22,478 nt of DNA from contig JAUYSA010000019.1 of the NCBI GenBank assembly GCA_030696545.1, positions 1 to 22,478 of the forward strand. The letters run 5' to 3'. The position numbers and the translations under genes are program-made. The stretch comes from Hyphomonadaceae bacterium (lineage in GTDB: Bacteria; Pseudomonadota; Alphaproteobacteria; Caulobacterales; Hyphomonadaceae). The notes beneath the pieces were generated by a model. That model had not been told where the DNA came from. It searched no databases and worked only from the letters and a program-made list of their open reading frames with translations. The stretch's first letter is position 1; each line of letters starts with the position of its first letter. Below are positions 8,000 through 14,078 of the stretch, piece after piece.

Positions 8000-8689
8000 A
8001 TGACGGAACACACGGTCCGGTCTTTCTCGCAGGATCTCGAAGAGCTGACCGGCGACCTTGCGCGCATGGGCGGCCTCGCCGAGGACATGCTGTCGGACGC
8101 TATCCAGGCGATCGCCACCCGCGACCTCGCGCTCGCCGAAACCGTCGTGGCGCGCGACCCCCAGATCGACGCGCTGCAGGTCGAAGCCGAGAAAAAGATC
8201 CTCCGTCTTCTTGCCCTCCGTCAGCCCCTCGCGCGCGACCTGCGCCAGACCATTTCCGCGCTCAAGATCGCCTCTGAACTCGAACGCATCGGCGACCTGG
8301 CCAAGAGCATCGCCAAGCGCGTCAAGCTGGTCGACAAGATCGACGCGCCCAGCGCGCTCAAGGGCGTCGCCCGCATGGGCAAGCTGGTGAACGCCCAGCT
8401 CAAGCGCGTGCTGGATGCCTACTCTGCGCTCGAGACAGACGCCGCCGGCCGCGTCTGGTCGCGCGACGAGGAAGTCGACGAGCATTACCAGTCGCTCTTC
8501 CGCGAAGTTGTCACCTACATGATCGAAGACCCGCGCACGATCTCCGCCTGCGCGCACCTGCTGTTCGTGGCCAAGAACCTCGAACGCATCGGCGACCACT
8601 GCACCAACATCGCGGAAGAAATCCACTTCCTCGTCACGGGCGAACAGCTCCCAACCGAGAGGCCTAAAGTCGATGCTCTCAACAACTGA
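8000..8689 (+). CDS. phoU: Phosphate signalling protein PhoU
   Basis: This gene encodes 229 residues, the normal length for PhoU, a cytoplasmic two-repeat helical-bundle protein that represses PhoR-PhoB signalling when phosphate is sufficient. Each repeat has the metal-cluster motif: LERIGDLAKSIAKR in the first half and LERIGDHCTNIAEEI in the second. The N-terminus HTVRSFSQDLEELTGDLARMG is typical. The AAAGGA site eight bases before ATG supports the start. Its 3' end overlaps the phoB start by 17 bases, so the two are probably translated in a coupled way. Placement between pstB and phoB is the usual order. Confidence 0.96.
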   Translation: MTEHTVRSFSQDLEELTGDLARMGGLAEDMLSDAIQAIATRDLALAETVVARDPQIDALQVEAEKKILRLLALRQPLARDLRQTISALKIASELERIGDLAKSIAKRVKLVDKIDAPSALKGVARMGKLVNAQLKRVLDAYSALETDAAGRVWSRDEEVDEHYQSLFREVVTYMIEDPRTISACAHLLFVAKNLERIGDHCTNIAEEIHFLVTGEQLPTERPKVDALNN

Positions 8690-9410
8690 ACTTGAACGTC
8701 CGGCCATGCGCCCCGCCGCCGCGACAAAGCCCTATGCGCTCATCGTCGAGGACGAGCCTGCGCTGGTCGAGTTGTTGAAATACAACCTCGTCAAGGAAGG
8801 CTACGAAGTGGCCATTGCCACCGATGGCGAGGAAGCTCTCCTCACCATCGAGGAACGCCAGCCCGACATCGTCCTGCTCGACTGGATGCTGCCCAAGCTC
8901 GCAGGCATCGAAGTCGCCCGCCGCCTTCGTTCCAAGGCGACGACGCGCAACCTGCCCATCATCATGCTCACGGCGCGCGCCGAGGAAACCGACCGTATCC
9001 GCGGCCTCGATGTCGGCGCCGACGACTACATGACCAAGCCGTTCTCGATGTCGGAACTCACCGCCCGCATCCGCGCCGTCATGCGCCGCATTCGCCCGGC
9101 GCTCGCCGAAGACGTGGTCGTGGTTGGCGACATCTCGATCGATCGCGCCGCCCACCGCGTCACGCGCAACGAAGTCGAAATCCACCTCGGGCCGACGGAA
9201 TTCCGCCTGCTGGACTATTTCATCCAGCACCCCGGCCGCGTGTTCTCCCGCGAGCAATTGCTCGACGCCGTCTGGGGCTCGGATGTCTATGTCGAAACGA
9301 GAACGGTGGACGTCCACATCGGCCGCCTCCGCAAAGCCCTCAGCAAAGCCGGCGGCGAAGACCCCATCCGCACCGTCCGCTCAGCCGGCTACGCCCTGAA
9401 CGCCAACTAG
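8673..9410 (+). CDS. phoB: Phosphate regulon response regulator PhoB
   Basis: This gene encodes 245 residues: an N-terminal receiver domain (about 21-137) and a C-terminal OmpR/PhoB winged helix (about 150-243). Receiver residues are the acidic pair Glu26/Asp27, phosphoacceptor Asp70 in DIVLLDWMLPK, Thr100 and Lys122 in MTKPFS. The DNA-binding half has LGPTEFRLLDYFIQHPGRVFSREQLLD and the recognition helix TRTVDVHIGRLRKAL. This combination, straight after phoU, identifies PhoB. ATG 8673 has GAGAGG upstream; a later ATG at 8706 lacks a ribosome site. The first 16 or so residues are an extension beyond the usual PhoB start. Its partner kinase PhoR is not in the window. Confidence 0.95.
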   Translation: MLSTTELERPAMRPAAATKPYALIVEDEPALVELLKYNLVKEGYEVAIATDGEEALLTIEERQPDIVLLDWMLPKLAGIEVARRLRSKATTRNLPIIMLTARAEETDRIRGLDVGADDYMTKPFSMSELTARIRAVMRRIRPALAEDVVVVGDISIDRAAHRVTRNEVEIHLGPTEFRLLDYFIQHPGRVFSREQLLDAVWGSDVYVETRTVDVHIGRLRKALSKAGGEDPIRTVRSAGYALNAN

Positions 9411-9437
9411 GGCAGGGCGCTCATCAGGCAGTCGATA

Positions 9438-9515
9438 GCCCTCATCCTGAGAGATCGCGACTTGTCGCGCCGAAGCGGAGCGAAGGCGGAAACGACCGTC
9501 TCGAAGGACGAGGGC
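9438..9515. repeat. Dispersed-type palindromic intergenic repeat
   Basis: The left end GCCCTCATCCTGAG is answered by the right end CTCGAAGGACGAGGGC, an imperfect inverted repeat of about 78 bp. Inside, CGCGAC-TT-GTCGCG (9456-9469) is a perfect hairpin. The CCCTCATCCTGAG and CTCGAAGGA end-motifs resemble short intergenic repeats common in alphaproteobacterial genomes. It lies 27 bases after phoB and may also stabilise or end that transcript. Confidence 0.65.
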
Positions 9516-9545
9516 GTGCTCACCACAGTAGCCACACCTAACCAT

Positions 9546-9699
9546 CCCCCTCCGTCTCGCTGACTACGTCAGCGATCCACCTCCCCCATGCTCCGCATGG
9601 GGAGGCAAGACAATCGGAGCAACGAAGGGGAATTGCCTCCATCAGTGCGAAGCACTGGGGGAGGTGGATCGCCGCGTCTTCGCGGCGAGACGGAGGGGG
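9546..9699. repeat. 154-bp inverted repeat with nested hairpins
   Basis: Two inverted half-elements of about 60 bp face each other across a 24-bp centre (9609-9632). Their shared blocks are CCCCCTCCGTCTCGC, GATCCACCTCCCCC and GGAGGCAA with their complements. Each half also carries two inner hairpins: TCGCTGAC/GTCAGCGA (9557-9575) and CCCCATGC/GCATGGGG (9584-9602) on the left, TCGCCGCG/CGCGGCGA (9669-9688) and CAGTGC/GCACTG (9643-9657) on the right. Inner stems differ between halves but remain self-complementary. This resembles a paired REP element or a small non-autonomous palindromic element. Confidence 0.8.
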
Positions 9700-9791
9700 C
9701 TCACGCGCACCGGCCCTGACACCCCAAACAACAGAAAGATGACAACCCCCGCATCTCCGCTTAAAGCCTCCGCAACAAGCCGGAGTCGCCC

Positions 9792-11102
9792 ATGATCCCC
9801 CGTTATTCCCGCCCCGAGATGGTCGCCATCTGGTCGCCAGAGACGCGCTATTCGATCTGGCTGGAAATCGAGACACTGGCCGCCGAAGCGATGGCCGAAC
9901 TGGGCCAGATCCCCGCCAACGTCCCGAAGGCCGTCCGCGAGCGTGGCGGCTTCAACGTCGACCGCATCGACGAGATCGAACGCGACGTGAAGCACGACGT
10001 CATCGCCTTCCTCACCTCGGTCGCTGAACATGTCGGCGACGAAGCCCGCTTCCTCCACCTCGGCATGACCTCATCCGACGTGCTCGACACCTGCCTCGCC
10101 GTGCAGCTCCAGCGCGCCTCCGACATCCTGCTGAAAGGGATCGACCGCGTCCTCGCCGCGCTCGAGAAGCGCGCCTTCGAACACAAGATGACGCCAACCA
10201 TCGGCCGCAGCCATGGCATCCACGCTGAGCCGACTACCTTCGGCGTCAAGCTCGCCGGCTTCCACGCCGAAATGGCCCGCAACCGCAAACGCCTCCTCAC
10301 GGCGCAGGAAGAAATTGCCACCTGCGCCATCTCTGGCGCCGTCGGCAGCTTCGCCAACATCGATCCGCGCATCGAGGAGATGGTCGCGAAGAAACTCAAC
10401 CTCGCCGTCGAGCCCGTCTCCACGCAGGTGATCCCGCGCGATCGTCACGCCGCTTACTTCGCCGCCCTCGGCGTCATCGCCTCGACCATCGAGCGCATCG
10501 CCACCGAGATCCGCCACCTGCAGCGCACCGAAGTGCTGGAAGCCGAGGAGTATTTCTCCGAAGGCCAGAAGGGCTCCTCCGCCATGCCCCACAAGCGCAA
10601 TCCGGTGCTTACCGAAAACCTCACCGGCCTCGCGCGCCTCGTCCGCTCGTCCGTCGTGCCCGCGATGGAGAACGTCGCCCTCTGGCACGAGCGCGATATC
10701 TCGCATTCATCGGTCGAGCGCGGCATCGGCCCCGACGCCACCATCCACCTCGATTTCGCGCTGAACCGCCTCGCCGGCGTGATCGAGCAATTGCTGATCT
10801 ACCCCGACAACATGCTCGCCAACCTCAACAGGCTCGGCGGTCTGCATAATTCGCAGCGCGTCCTGCTCGCACTCGTGGAAAAAGGCGCCAGCCGCGAAGA
10901 CGCCTATCGCATGGTCCAGCGCAACGCGATGAAAGTCTGGCGCGATGCGAACCGGAAAGAGGGCGACTTCCTCAACAACCTCACCGGCGACGCCGACGTC
11001 TCAAAGCTGCTCACCGCCGCAGAGCTCGGGGAAATGTTCGACCTCGGCTACCACTTCAAAGCGGTCGACACTATTTTCGGTCGTGTGTTCGGCCGTAGCT
11101 AA
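9792..11102 (+). CDS. purB: Adenylosuccinate lyase
   Basis: This 436-residue enzyme of the fumarase/aspartase superfamily has two jobs: it cleaves SAICAR to AICAR and adenylosuccinate to AMP, releasing fumarate each time. Visible sites are KHDV with His68, HLGMTSSDVLDT at 89-100, GRSHGIHAEPTTFG with catalytic His141, and the flexible signature loop GSSAMPHKRN at 261-270 that carries the catalytic serine. The length matches the short bacterial PurB type. GGAG six bases before ATG supports the start. It sits 92 bases after the nested-hairpin repeat and is followed by an RNA candidate on the other strand, so it appears to be transcribed alone rather than with purC. Confidence 0.97.
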   Translation: MIPRYSRPEMVAIWSPETRYSIWLEIETLAAEAMAELGQIPANVPKAVRERGGFNVDRIDEIERDVKHDVIAFLTSVAEHVGDEARFLHLGMTSSDVLDTCLAVQLQRASDILLKGIDRVLAALEKRAFEHKMTPTIGRSHGIHAEPTTFGVKLAGFHAEMARNRKRLLTAQEEIATCAISGAVGSFANIDPRIEEMVAKKLNLAVEPVSTQVIPRDRHAAYFAALGVIASTIERIATEIRHLQRTEVLEAEEYFSEGQKGSSAMPHKRNPVLTENLTGLARLVRSSVVPAMENVALWHERDISHSSVERGIGPDATIHLDFALNRLAGVIEQLLIYPDNMLANLNRLGGLHNSQRVLLALVEKGASREDAYRMVQRNAMKVWRDANRKEGDFLNNLTGDADVSKLLTAAELGEMFDLGYHFKAVDTIFGRVFGRS

Positions 11103-11104
11103 TG

Positions 11105-11345
11105 CCGGAAAAAACATGGGCCGGAGCCCCCCTCCGGGACTCCGGCCCAAGGCCATGATGGCGGAGCAGGCGTCGCGCGGAAAACGCGAACCGCTGCTCA
11201 GGCCGGACCCGCTGGCGCATCCCCAGGGGCGGGGGAGCGCATCCGCTCGGTGGGGGAGAGCGGACAACAACCGGGTTCGGCCGGACCAGACCAGCGGAGG
11301 GCCGGTCTTCACGAACGAGACTGCCCGGCGCCCGTTAAAAGCGAA
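11105..11345 (-). ncRNA. Structured minus-strand RNA candidate
   Basis: No protein is supportable here, yet the minus strand has several strong hairpins and ends in a terminator with a T6 run. In plus coordinates: GAGCAG/CTGCTC enclosing TCGCG/CGCGA (about 11164-11199), GCGC-TCCCC/GGGGGA-GCGC (about 11215-11240), CCGCTC/GAGCGG (about 11243-11263), and a long-range pair CCGCTGG (11209-11215) with CCAGCGG (11291-11297) that encloses the middle hairpins. The 5' part includes CTCGTTCGTGAAGACC, faintly like the 5' bubble of 6S RNA, so 6S RNA is one hypothesis. RNase P RNA and SRP RNA core motifs are absent, and I found no tmRNA tag frame. The 5' end is approximate; no convincing promoter was found. 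Confidence 0.45.
11109..11148 (-). terminator. U-run terminator on the minus strand
   Basis: GGGCCGGAG (11118-11126) and CTCCGGCCC (11140-11148) form a 9-bp stem, extended by an inner CCC/GGG pairing. On the minus strand it is followed by ATG and then TTTTTT (11114-11109), the layout of a Rho-independent terminator. No minus-strand protein gene precedes it, which is the main support for the RNA candidate. On the plus strand it could only serve purB weakly, as it lacks a T-run there. Confidence 0.7.
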
Positions 11346-11487
11346 GCCACCGGGGGCGATGATGTTTGACAGTCAGGATTTACCAAGCCGCATCCGCGAA
11401 ATGCGCCGGGGTGGCACAGATCGAAACTCGCCGCGCAAAATCCTTCGGAATTCGCGCAATTCAGGGCGACAGGTTTGGTGAACGAAA

Positions 11488-11513
11488 TCGCCGCCGGGGT
11501 GAGCCGGCGGCGA
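11488..11513 (-). terminator. Terminator after the zeta-inhibitor gene
   Basis: TCGCCGCCGG and CCGGCGGCGA make a perfect 10-bp stem with a 6-base loop. On the minus strand it begins about 50 bases after the stop codon of the DUF1476 gene and is followed by TTTCGTT. Confidence 0.65.
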
Positions 11514-11565
11514 CAAAAAAATATGGTCAGAAGATGGGCCTGTGGAAAAGTGGCGGAAGCGTCCG

Positions 11566-11892
11566 CTACTTCTTCTCGGTTTTGACCTGCTCGACGGCCG
11601 TTTCCATCAGCTCAGTCATCTGGCGCTGGAGCTGGTGGTCCGTGATCGCGACACCGGCGGCGTCCAGGTCGGCCTTCACTTTACGGAACACGTCCTCGTC
11701 GCCCGGCGCTTCAAAGTCGGATTTCACGACTTCGACGGCATAGGCGGAGGCCGCTTCGCCAGTTTTACCGAGTTTTTCGGCGGCCCAGAGGCCCAACAGC
11801 TTGTTTCGACGGGCATTTGCTTTGAAGCGCAGCTCCTGATCGAGGGCGAATTTGCCTTCCTCGGCACGTTCACGTTTGTCGAAACCGCTCAC
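11566..11892 (-). CDS. F1-ATPase zeta inhibitor (DUF1476)
   Basis: This gene encodes 108 residues, full length for DUF1476. In Paracoccus denitrificans this family is the zeta subunit, which inhibits F1Fo-ATP synthase hydrolysis by inserting its N-terminal region into F1. The protein shows the conserved FDKRERAEEGKFALDQELRF start, ARRNKLLGLWAAEKLG, then AYAVEVVKSDFEAPGDEDVFRKV and DHQLQRQM. The start is GTG at 11892, because GGAG is six bases upstream and the protein then begins MSGFDKRERA as in relatives; an earlier GTG at 11907 adds five residues. It lies between purB and purC on the opposite strand, an arrangement seen in other alphaproteobacteria. Assignment to the family is firm; inhibition in this organism is inferred. 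Confidence 0.92.
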   Translation of the reverse strand: MSGFDKRERAEEGKFALDQELRFKANARRNKLLGLWAAEKLGKTGEAASAYAVEVVKSDFEAPGDEDVFRKVKADLDAAGVAITDHQLQRQMTELMETAVEQVKTEKK

Positions 11893-11898
11893 TACTGT

Positions 11899-11902
11899 CT
11901 CC
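11899..11902 (-). promoter_or_regulatory. Shine-Dalgarno that sets the DUF1476 start
   Basis: On the minus strand GGAG lies six bases before GTG 11892 and overlaps the alternative GTG start at 11907-11905 only downstream of it, so it can serve only the shorter protein. Confidence 0.6.
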
Positions 11903-12007
11903 CTCACGTCGCTTGCGTCGCGCGCATCTGCGCTCGATATAGCCCCTCGAAGAGGCCAAAAACACCCCCGCGACGCCGTCGAACAGGACGCGTGCCGCAG
12001 GATGTAC

Positions 12008-12025
12008 TAGGAAGGCCTCTTCCTA
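12008..12025. promoter_or_regulatory. Hairpin in the purC leader
   Basis: TAGGAAG-GCCT-CTTCCTA is a perfect 7-bp stem with a 4-base loop, about 50 bases before purC. It may be an operator, part of the 5' untranslated leader, or a stop for upstream transcription. It lacks a T-run and does not match the PurR boxes of other groups that I know. Confidence 0.4.
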
Positions 12026-12073
12026 CACGAGTCGGGGCGGGGCAAGCCGTTTTCCGGCCAGGAGACGAAGTAA

Positions 12074-12847
12074 ATGGTCAAGCGCCGGAAGATCTACGAA
12101 GGCAAGGCGAAGATCCTCTATGAGGGCCCCGAGCCGGGCACGCTTATCCAGTACTTCAAGGACGACGCTACGGCGTTCAACAACGAGAAACGAGCCGTGC
12201 TGGACGGCAAGGGCGTGCTCAACAACCGCATCTCCGAATTCGTGATGATGCAGTTGAACGGCATCGGCATCCCGACGCACTTTTTGAAGCGCATCAACAT
12301 GCGCGAGCAGCTGATCCGCGAAGTCGAGATCATACCTCTGGAAGTGATCTGCAGGAACGTCGCCGCAGGCTCGATCGCCAAGCGCCTCGGCATCGAGGAA
12401 GGCACGCCGCTGCCGCGCTCGATCATCGAGTTCTGCTACAAGAAGGACGAGCTGGGCGACCCGCTCGTTTCCGAAGAACACATCACGGCGTTCAACTGGG
12501 CGACGCACCAGGAGATCGACGACATCATCGCGATGACCCTGCGCATCAACGACTTCCTCACGGGGCTGTTCGCCGGCGCGCAGATCAAGTTGGTCGACTT
12601 CAAGGTCGAATACGGCCGCCTCTATGAAGGCGAAATGGTCCGTACGGTCCTCGCCGACGAAATCAGCCCGGACAGCTGCCGCCTCTGGGACATGACCACC
12701 GGCGAGAAACTGGACAAGGACCGCTTCCGCCGCGACCTCGGCGGCGTCACCGAGGCTTACGCCGAAGTTGCGCGCCGTCTCGGAATCATCAAGGAAGCGG
12801 GCGGGGCGGAAATCCTGTCCTTCTCGCAAGACAAATCCGAGGAATAG
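12074..12847 (+). CDS. purC: SAICAR synthetase
   Basis: This 257-residue enzyme joins aspartate to CAIR using ATP to give SAICAR, the step just before PurB in purine synthesis. Family blocks are KIYEGKAKILYEG near the N-terminus (the nucleotide loop), KDDATAFNNEKRA, EVICRNVAAGS at about 94-104, LVDFKVEYGR and ADEISPDSCRLWD near 195-207. The length is normal. AGGAG 12060-12064 supports ATG 12074. purS starts eight bases after the stop, with its ribosome site overlapping the end of purC, so the two are one transcription unit. Confidence 0.97.
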   Translation: MVKRRKIYEGKAKILYEGPEPGTLIQYFKDDATAFNNEKRAVLDGKGVLNNRISEFVMMQLNGIGIPTHFLKRINMREQLIREVEIIPLEVICRNVAAGSIAKRLGIEEGTPLPRSIIEFCYKKDELGDPLVSEEHITAFNWATHQEIDDIIAMTLRINDFLTGLFAGAQIKLVDFKVEYGRLYEGEMVRTVLADEISPDSCRLWDMTTGEKLDKDRFRRDLGGVTEAYAEVARRLGIIKEAGGAEILSFSQDKSEE

Positions 12848-12855
12848 GCGAACCG

Positions 12856-13098
12856 ATGAAAGCCAAAGTCCACGTCTCGCTGAAAGCCGGCGTGCTCGAT
12901 CCGCAGGGCAAGGCGGTGGGCGATGCGCTCGTCCGCCTCGGCTTCGATGAAGTCGGCGCCGTTCGCTGCGGCAAGACGATCGAGCTAGAGCTGGCCGATG
13001 GCCTCTCCAAGGCCGACGCTGAAAAGCGCGTGAAGGAAATGTGCGAAAAGCTGCTCGCAAACACCGTCGTCGAGCGCTACGCGATCGAGTTCGTCTGA
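12856..13098 (+). CDS. purS: FGAM synthase subunit PurS
   Basis: This is an 80-residue subunit of the three-part phosphoribosylformylglycinamidine synthase (PurS-PurQ-PurL), which converts FGAR to FGAM with glutamine and ATP. PurS bridges PurL and PurQ. Typical blocks are KVHVSLKAGVLDPQGKAV at the start, then ALVRLGFDEVGAVRCGKTIEL and EMCEKLLANTVVERYAIE. It follows purC closely (AGG-rich site within the purC stop region). Normally purQ follows at once; here about 980 bases of other genes lie between. Confidence 0.96.
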   Translation: MKAKVHVSLKAGVLDPQGKAVGDALVRLGFDEVGAVRCGKTIELELADGLSKADAEKRVKEMCEKLLANTVVERYAIEFV

Positions 13099-13110
13099 GG
13101 CCAAACGAAA

Positions 13111-13137
13111 ATCGCGCGCCCCGGCGGGACGCGCGAT
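13111..13137. terminator. Bidirectional terminator between purS and entericidin
   Basis: ATCGCGCG and CGCGCGAT form a perfect 8-bp stem, continued by CCC/GGG after one mismatch. It lies between convergent genes. On the minus strand it is followed by TTTCGTTT, so it probably ends the entericidin transcript best; on the plus strand it has no T-run. Confidence 0.7.
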
Positions 13138-13163
13138 CCGTAACCTTGCTGTCGCCTCGCGGC

Positions 13164-13298
13164 TTACTTGCTTTCTTCAGCCGTCTTGGAAACGGCGTCG
13201 CCAACCGCGCCAACGTCGCGGCCAACGCCGGCGATGGTGTTGCAGGCCGACGCCATCAGCGGCGCGGCGATCATGAGGGCGATAAGAAGTTTGCGCAT
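13164..13298 (-). CDS. Entericidin-family small lipoprotein
   Basis: This gene encodes 44 residues. MRKLLIALMIAAPLMASAC is a lipoprotein signal with the lipobox cysteine at 19, followed by NTIAGVGRDVGAVGDAV, the hallmark of the entericidin A/B family. E. coli EcnA/EcnB are small lipoproteins linked to an antidote/toxin pair under stress. The start at 13298 has AAGGGG eight bases upstream; a longer frame from 13352 would put 18 non-signal residues ahead of the lipoprotein signal. It lies downstream of a second entericidin-like gene on the same strand, and the pair interrupts the purine genes. Whether these proteins act as toxin and antidote here is unknown. Confidence 0.85.
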   Translation of the reverse strand: MRKLLIALMIAAPLMASACNTIAGVGRDVGAVGDAVSKTAEESK

Positions 13299-13367
13299 GA
13301 GGATGACCCCTTGTGTGTTGTCCCGACCGTAAAGATGACCCCTCGCGGCCATTTCCGCAAGCAGTCG

Positions 13368-13580
13368 CTACTGACGCGGGCAACCGTCCAGAACATTGCC
13401 CTCGGCGTCCGGCTGGCAGGATGAACGGTTGCCTGAAGCTGGCGCGCTGGTGCTGTTCTGCGCGCCCTGTGCGGTGCCTGTAAGAACGCCACCGACAGAC
13501 TGCAGGTCCCGCCCGAAGCCCTCGATGGTATTGCACCCCGAAAGGGCAAGCAGCGCAGCCGCAAGGATCAGCCTGTTCAT
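13368..13580 (-). CDS. Entericidin-like lipoprotein with two-cysteine tail
   Basis: This gene encodes 70 residues. MNRLILAAALLALSGC is a lipoprotein signal (cysteine at 16), followed by NTIEGFGRDLQSVGGVLTG, an entericidin-type segment. Unlike the usual 40-50 residue entericidins it has a Ser/Gln/Ala-rich linker and a polar tail, SSCQPDAEGNVLDGCPRQ, with cysteines at 55 and 67. GGAG six bases before ATG (13587-13590) supports the start. It lies upstream of the shorter entericidin on the same strand, 69 bases apart, so the two may form one transcription unit. The tail could form a disulfide in the periplasm; this is inference. Confidence 0.78.
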   Translation of the reverse strand: MNRLILAAALLALSGCNTIEGFGRDLQSVGGVLTGTAQGAQNSTSAPASGNRSSCQPDAEGNVLDGCPRQ

Positions 13581-13664
13581 CTTCGTCTCCGCCACCAGAT
13601 TGTCTGTAGATGCCCATGCACCCAGAATCTGTCCAAAATCAGGTGCAAGCCTTTTGAGGTCTTC

Positions 13665-14006
13665 ATGACGCCCGCACACTGGATGCCCATACTCCTTCTG
13701 GTCGGCTCCAACATCTTCATGACCACGGCCTGGTATGGCCACCTGAAGTTCAAGGATTCGCCCCTTCTGCTGGTGATCTTCATCAGCTGGGGCATCGCCT
13801 TCGTCGAATACTGCATGGCCGTTCCGGCAAACCGTATCGGGCATGAGGTCTGGTCGGCCGCGGAGCTGAAAACCATGCAGGAAGTCATTACGCTGGTGGT
13901 CTTCGCGGCGTTCTCGGTTTGGGTGCTGAAAGAGCCCCTGACGTGGAAGCATGGCGTTGGTTTCGCCCTGATCGCGCTCGGGGCAGGGGTGATTTTCTAC
14001 AAGTGA
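13665..14006 (+). CDS. DUF486 (DMT-type) small membrane protein
   Basis: This gene encodes 113 residues with four predicted membrane helices: about 5-24, 33-53, 72-90 and 95-112. The sequence matches DUF486, a small member of the drug/metabolite-transporter-like group: NIFMTTAWYGHLKF, FVEYCMAVPANRIGH, and ELKTMQEVITLVVFAAFSVWVLKEPL. Such small proteins may act as dimers like EmrE, but no substrate is established to my knowledge. GAGG five bases before ATG supports the start. It is divergent from the entericidin pair and on the purQ strand, 72 bases ahead of purQ, so it may share a transcript with it. Confidence 0.88.
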   Translation: MTPAHWMPILLLVGSNIFMTTAWYGHLKFKDSPLLLVIFISWGIAFVEYCMAVPANRIGHEVWSAAELKTMQEVITLVVFAAFSVWVLKEPLTWKHGVGFALIALGAGVIFYK

Positions 14007-14078
14007 CAGCGCGTCGATTCGCACCCCTCGCGACTCGCCGGAAAAGCTGCTAGAGGCGCGGCGCAAAGGTATTTGTGC

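Noticed and set aside
11105..11345. tmRNA, RNase P RNA or SRP RNA in the purB gap
   Set aside because: No tag reading frame, no GAGGAAAGUCC-like RNase P core and no GGAAGGAAGCAGCC-like SRP tip on either strand. Kept only as an unassigned RNA candidate.
11359..11481. A 40-residue plus-strand frame starting MMFDSQDLPSRIREMRR, with a perfect TTGACA at 11366-11371
   Set aside because: A G-rich stretch precedes the ATG, but the product is Arg/Ser-rich without family features, and no -10 element sits at the right distance from TTGACA.
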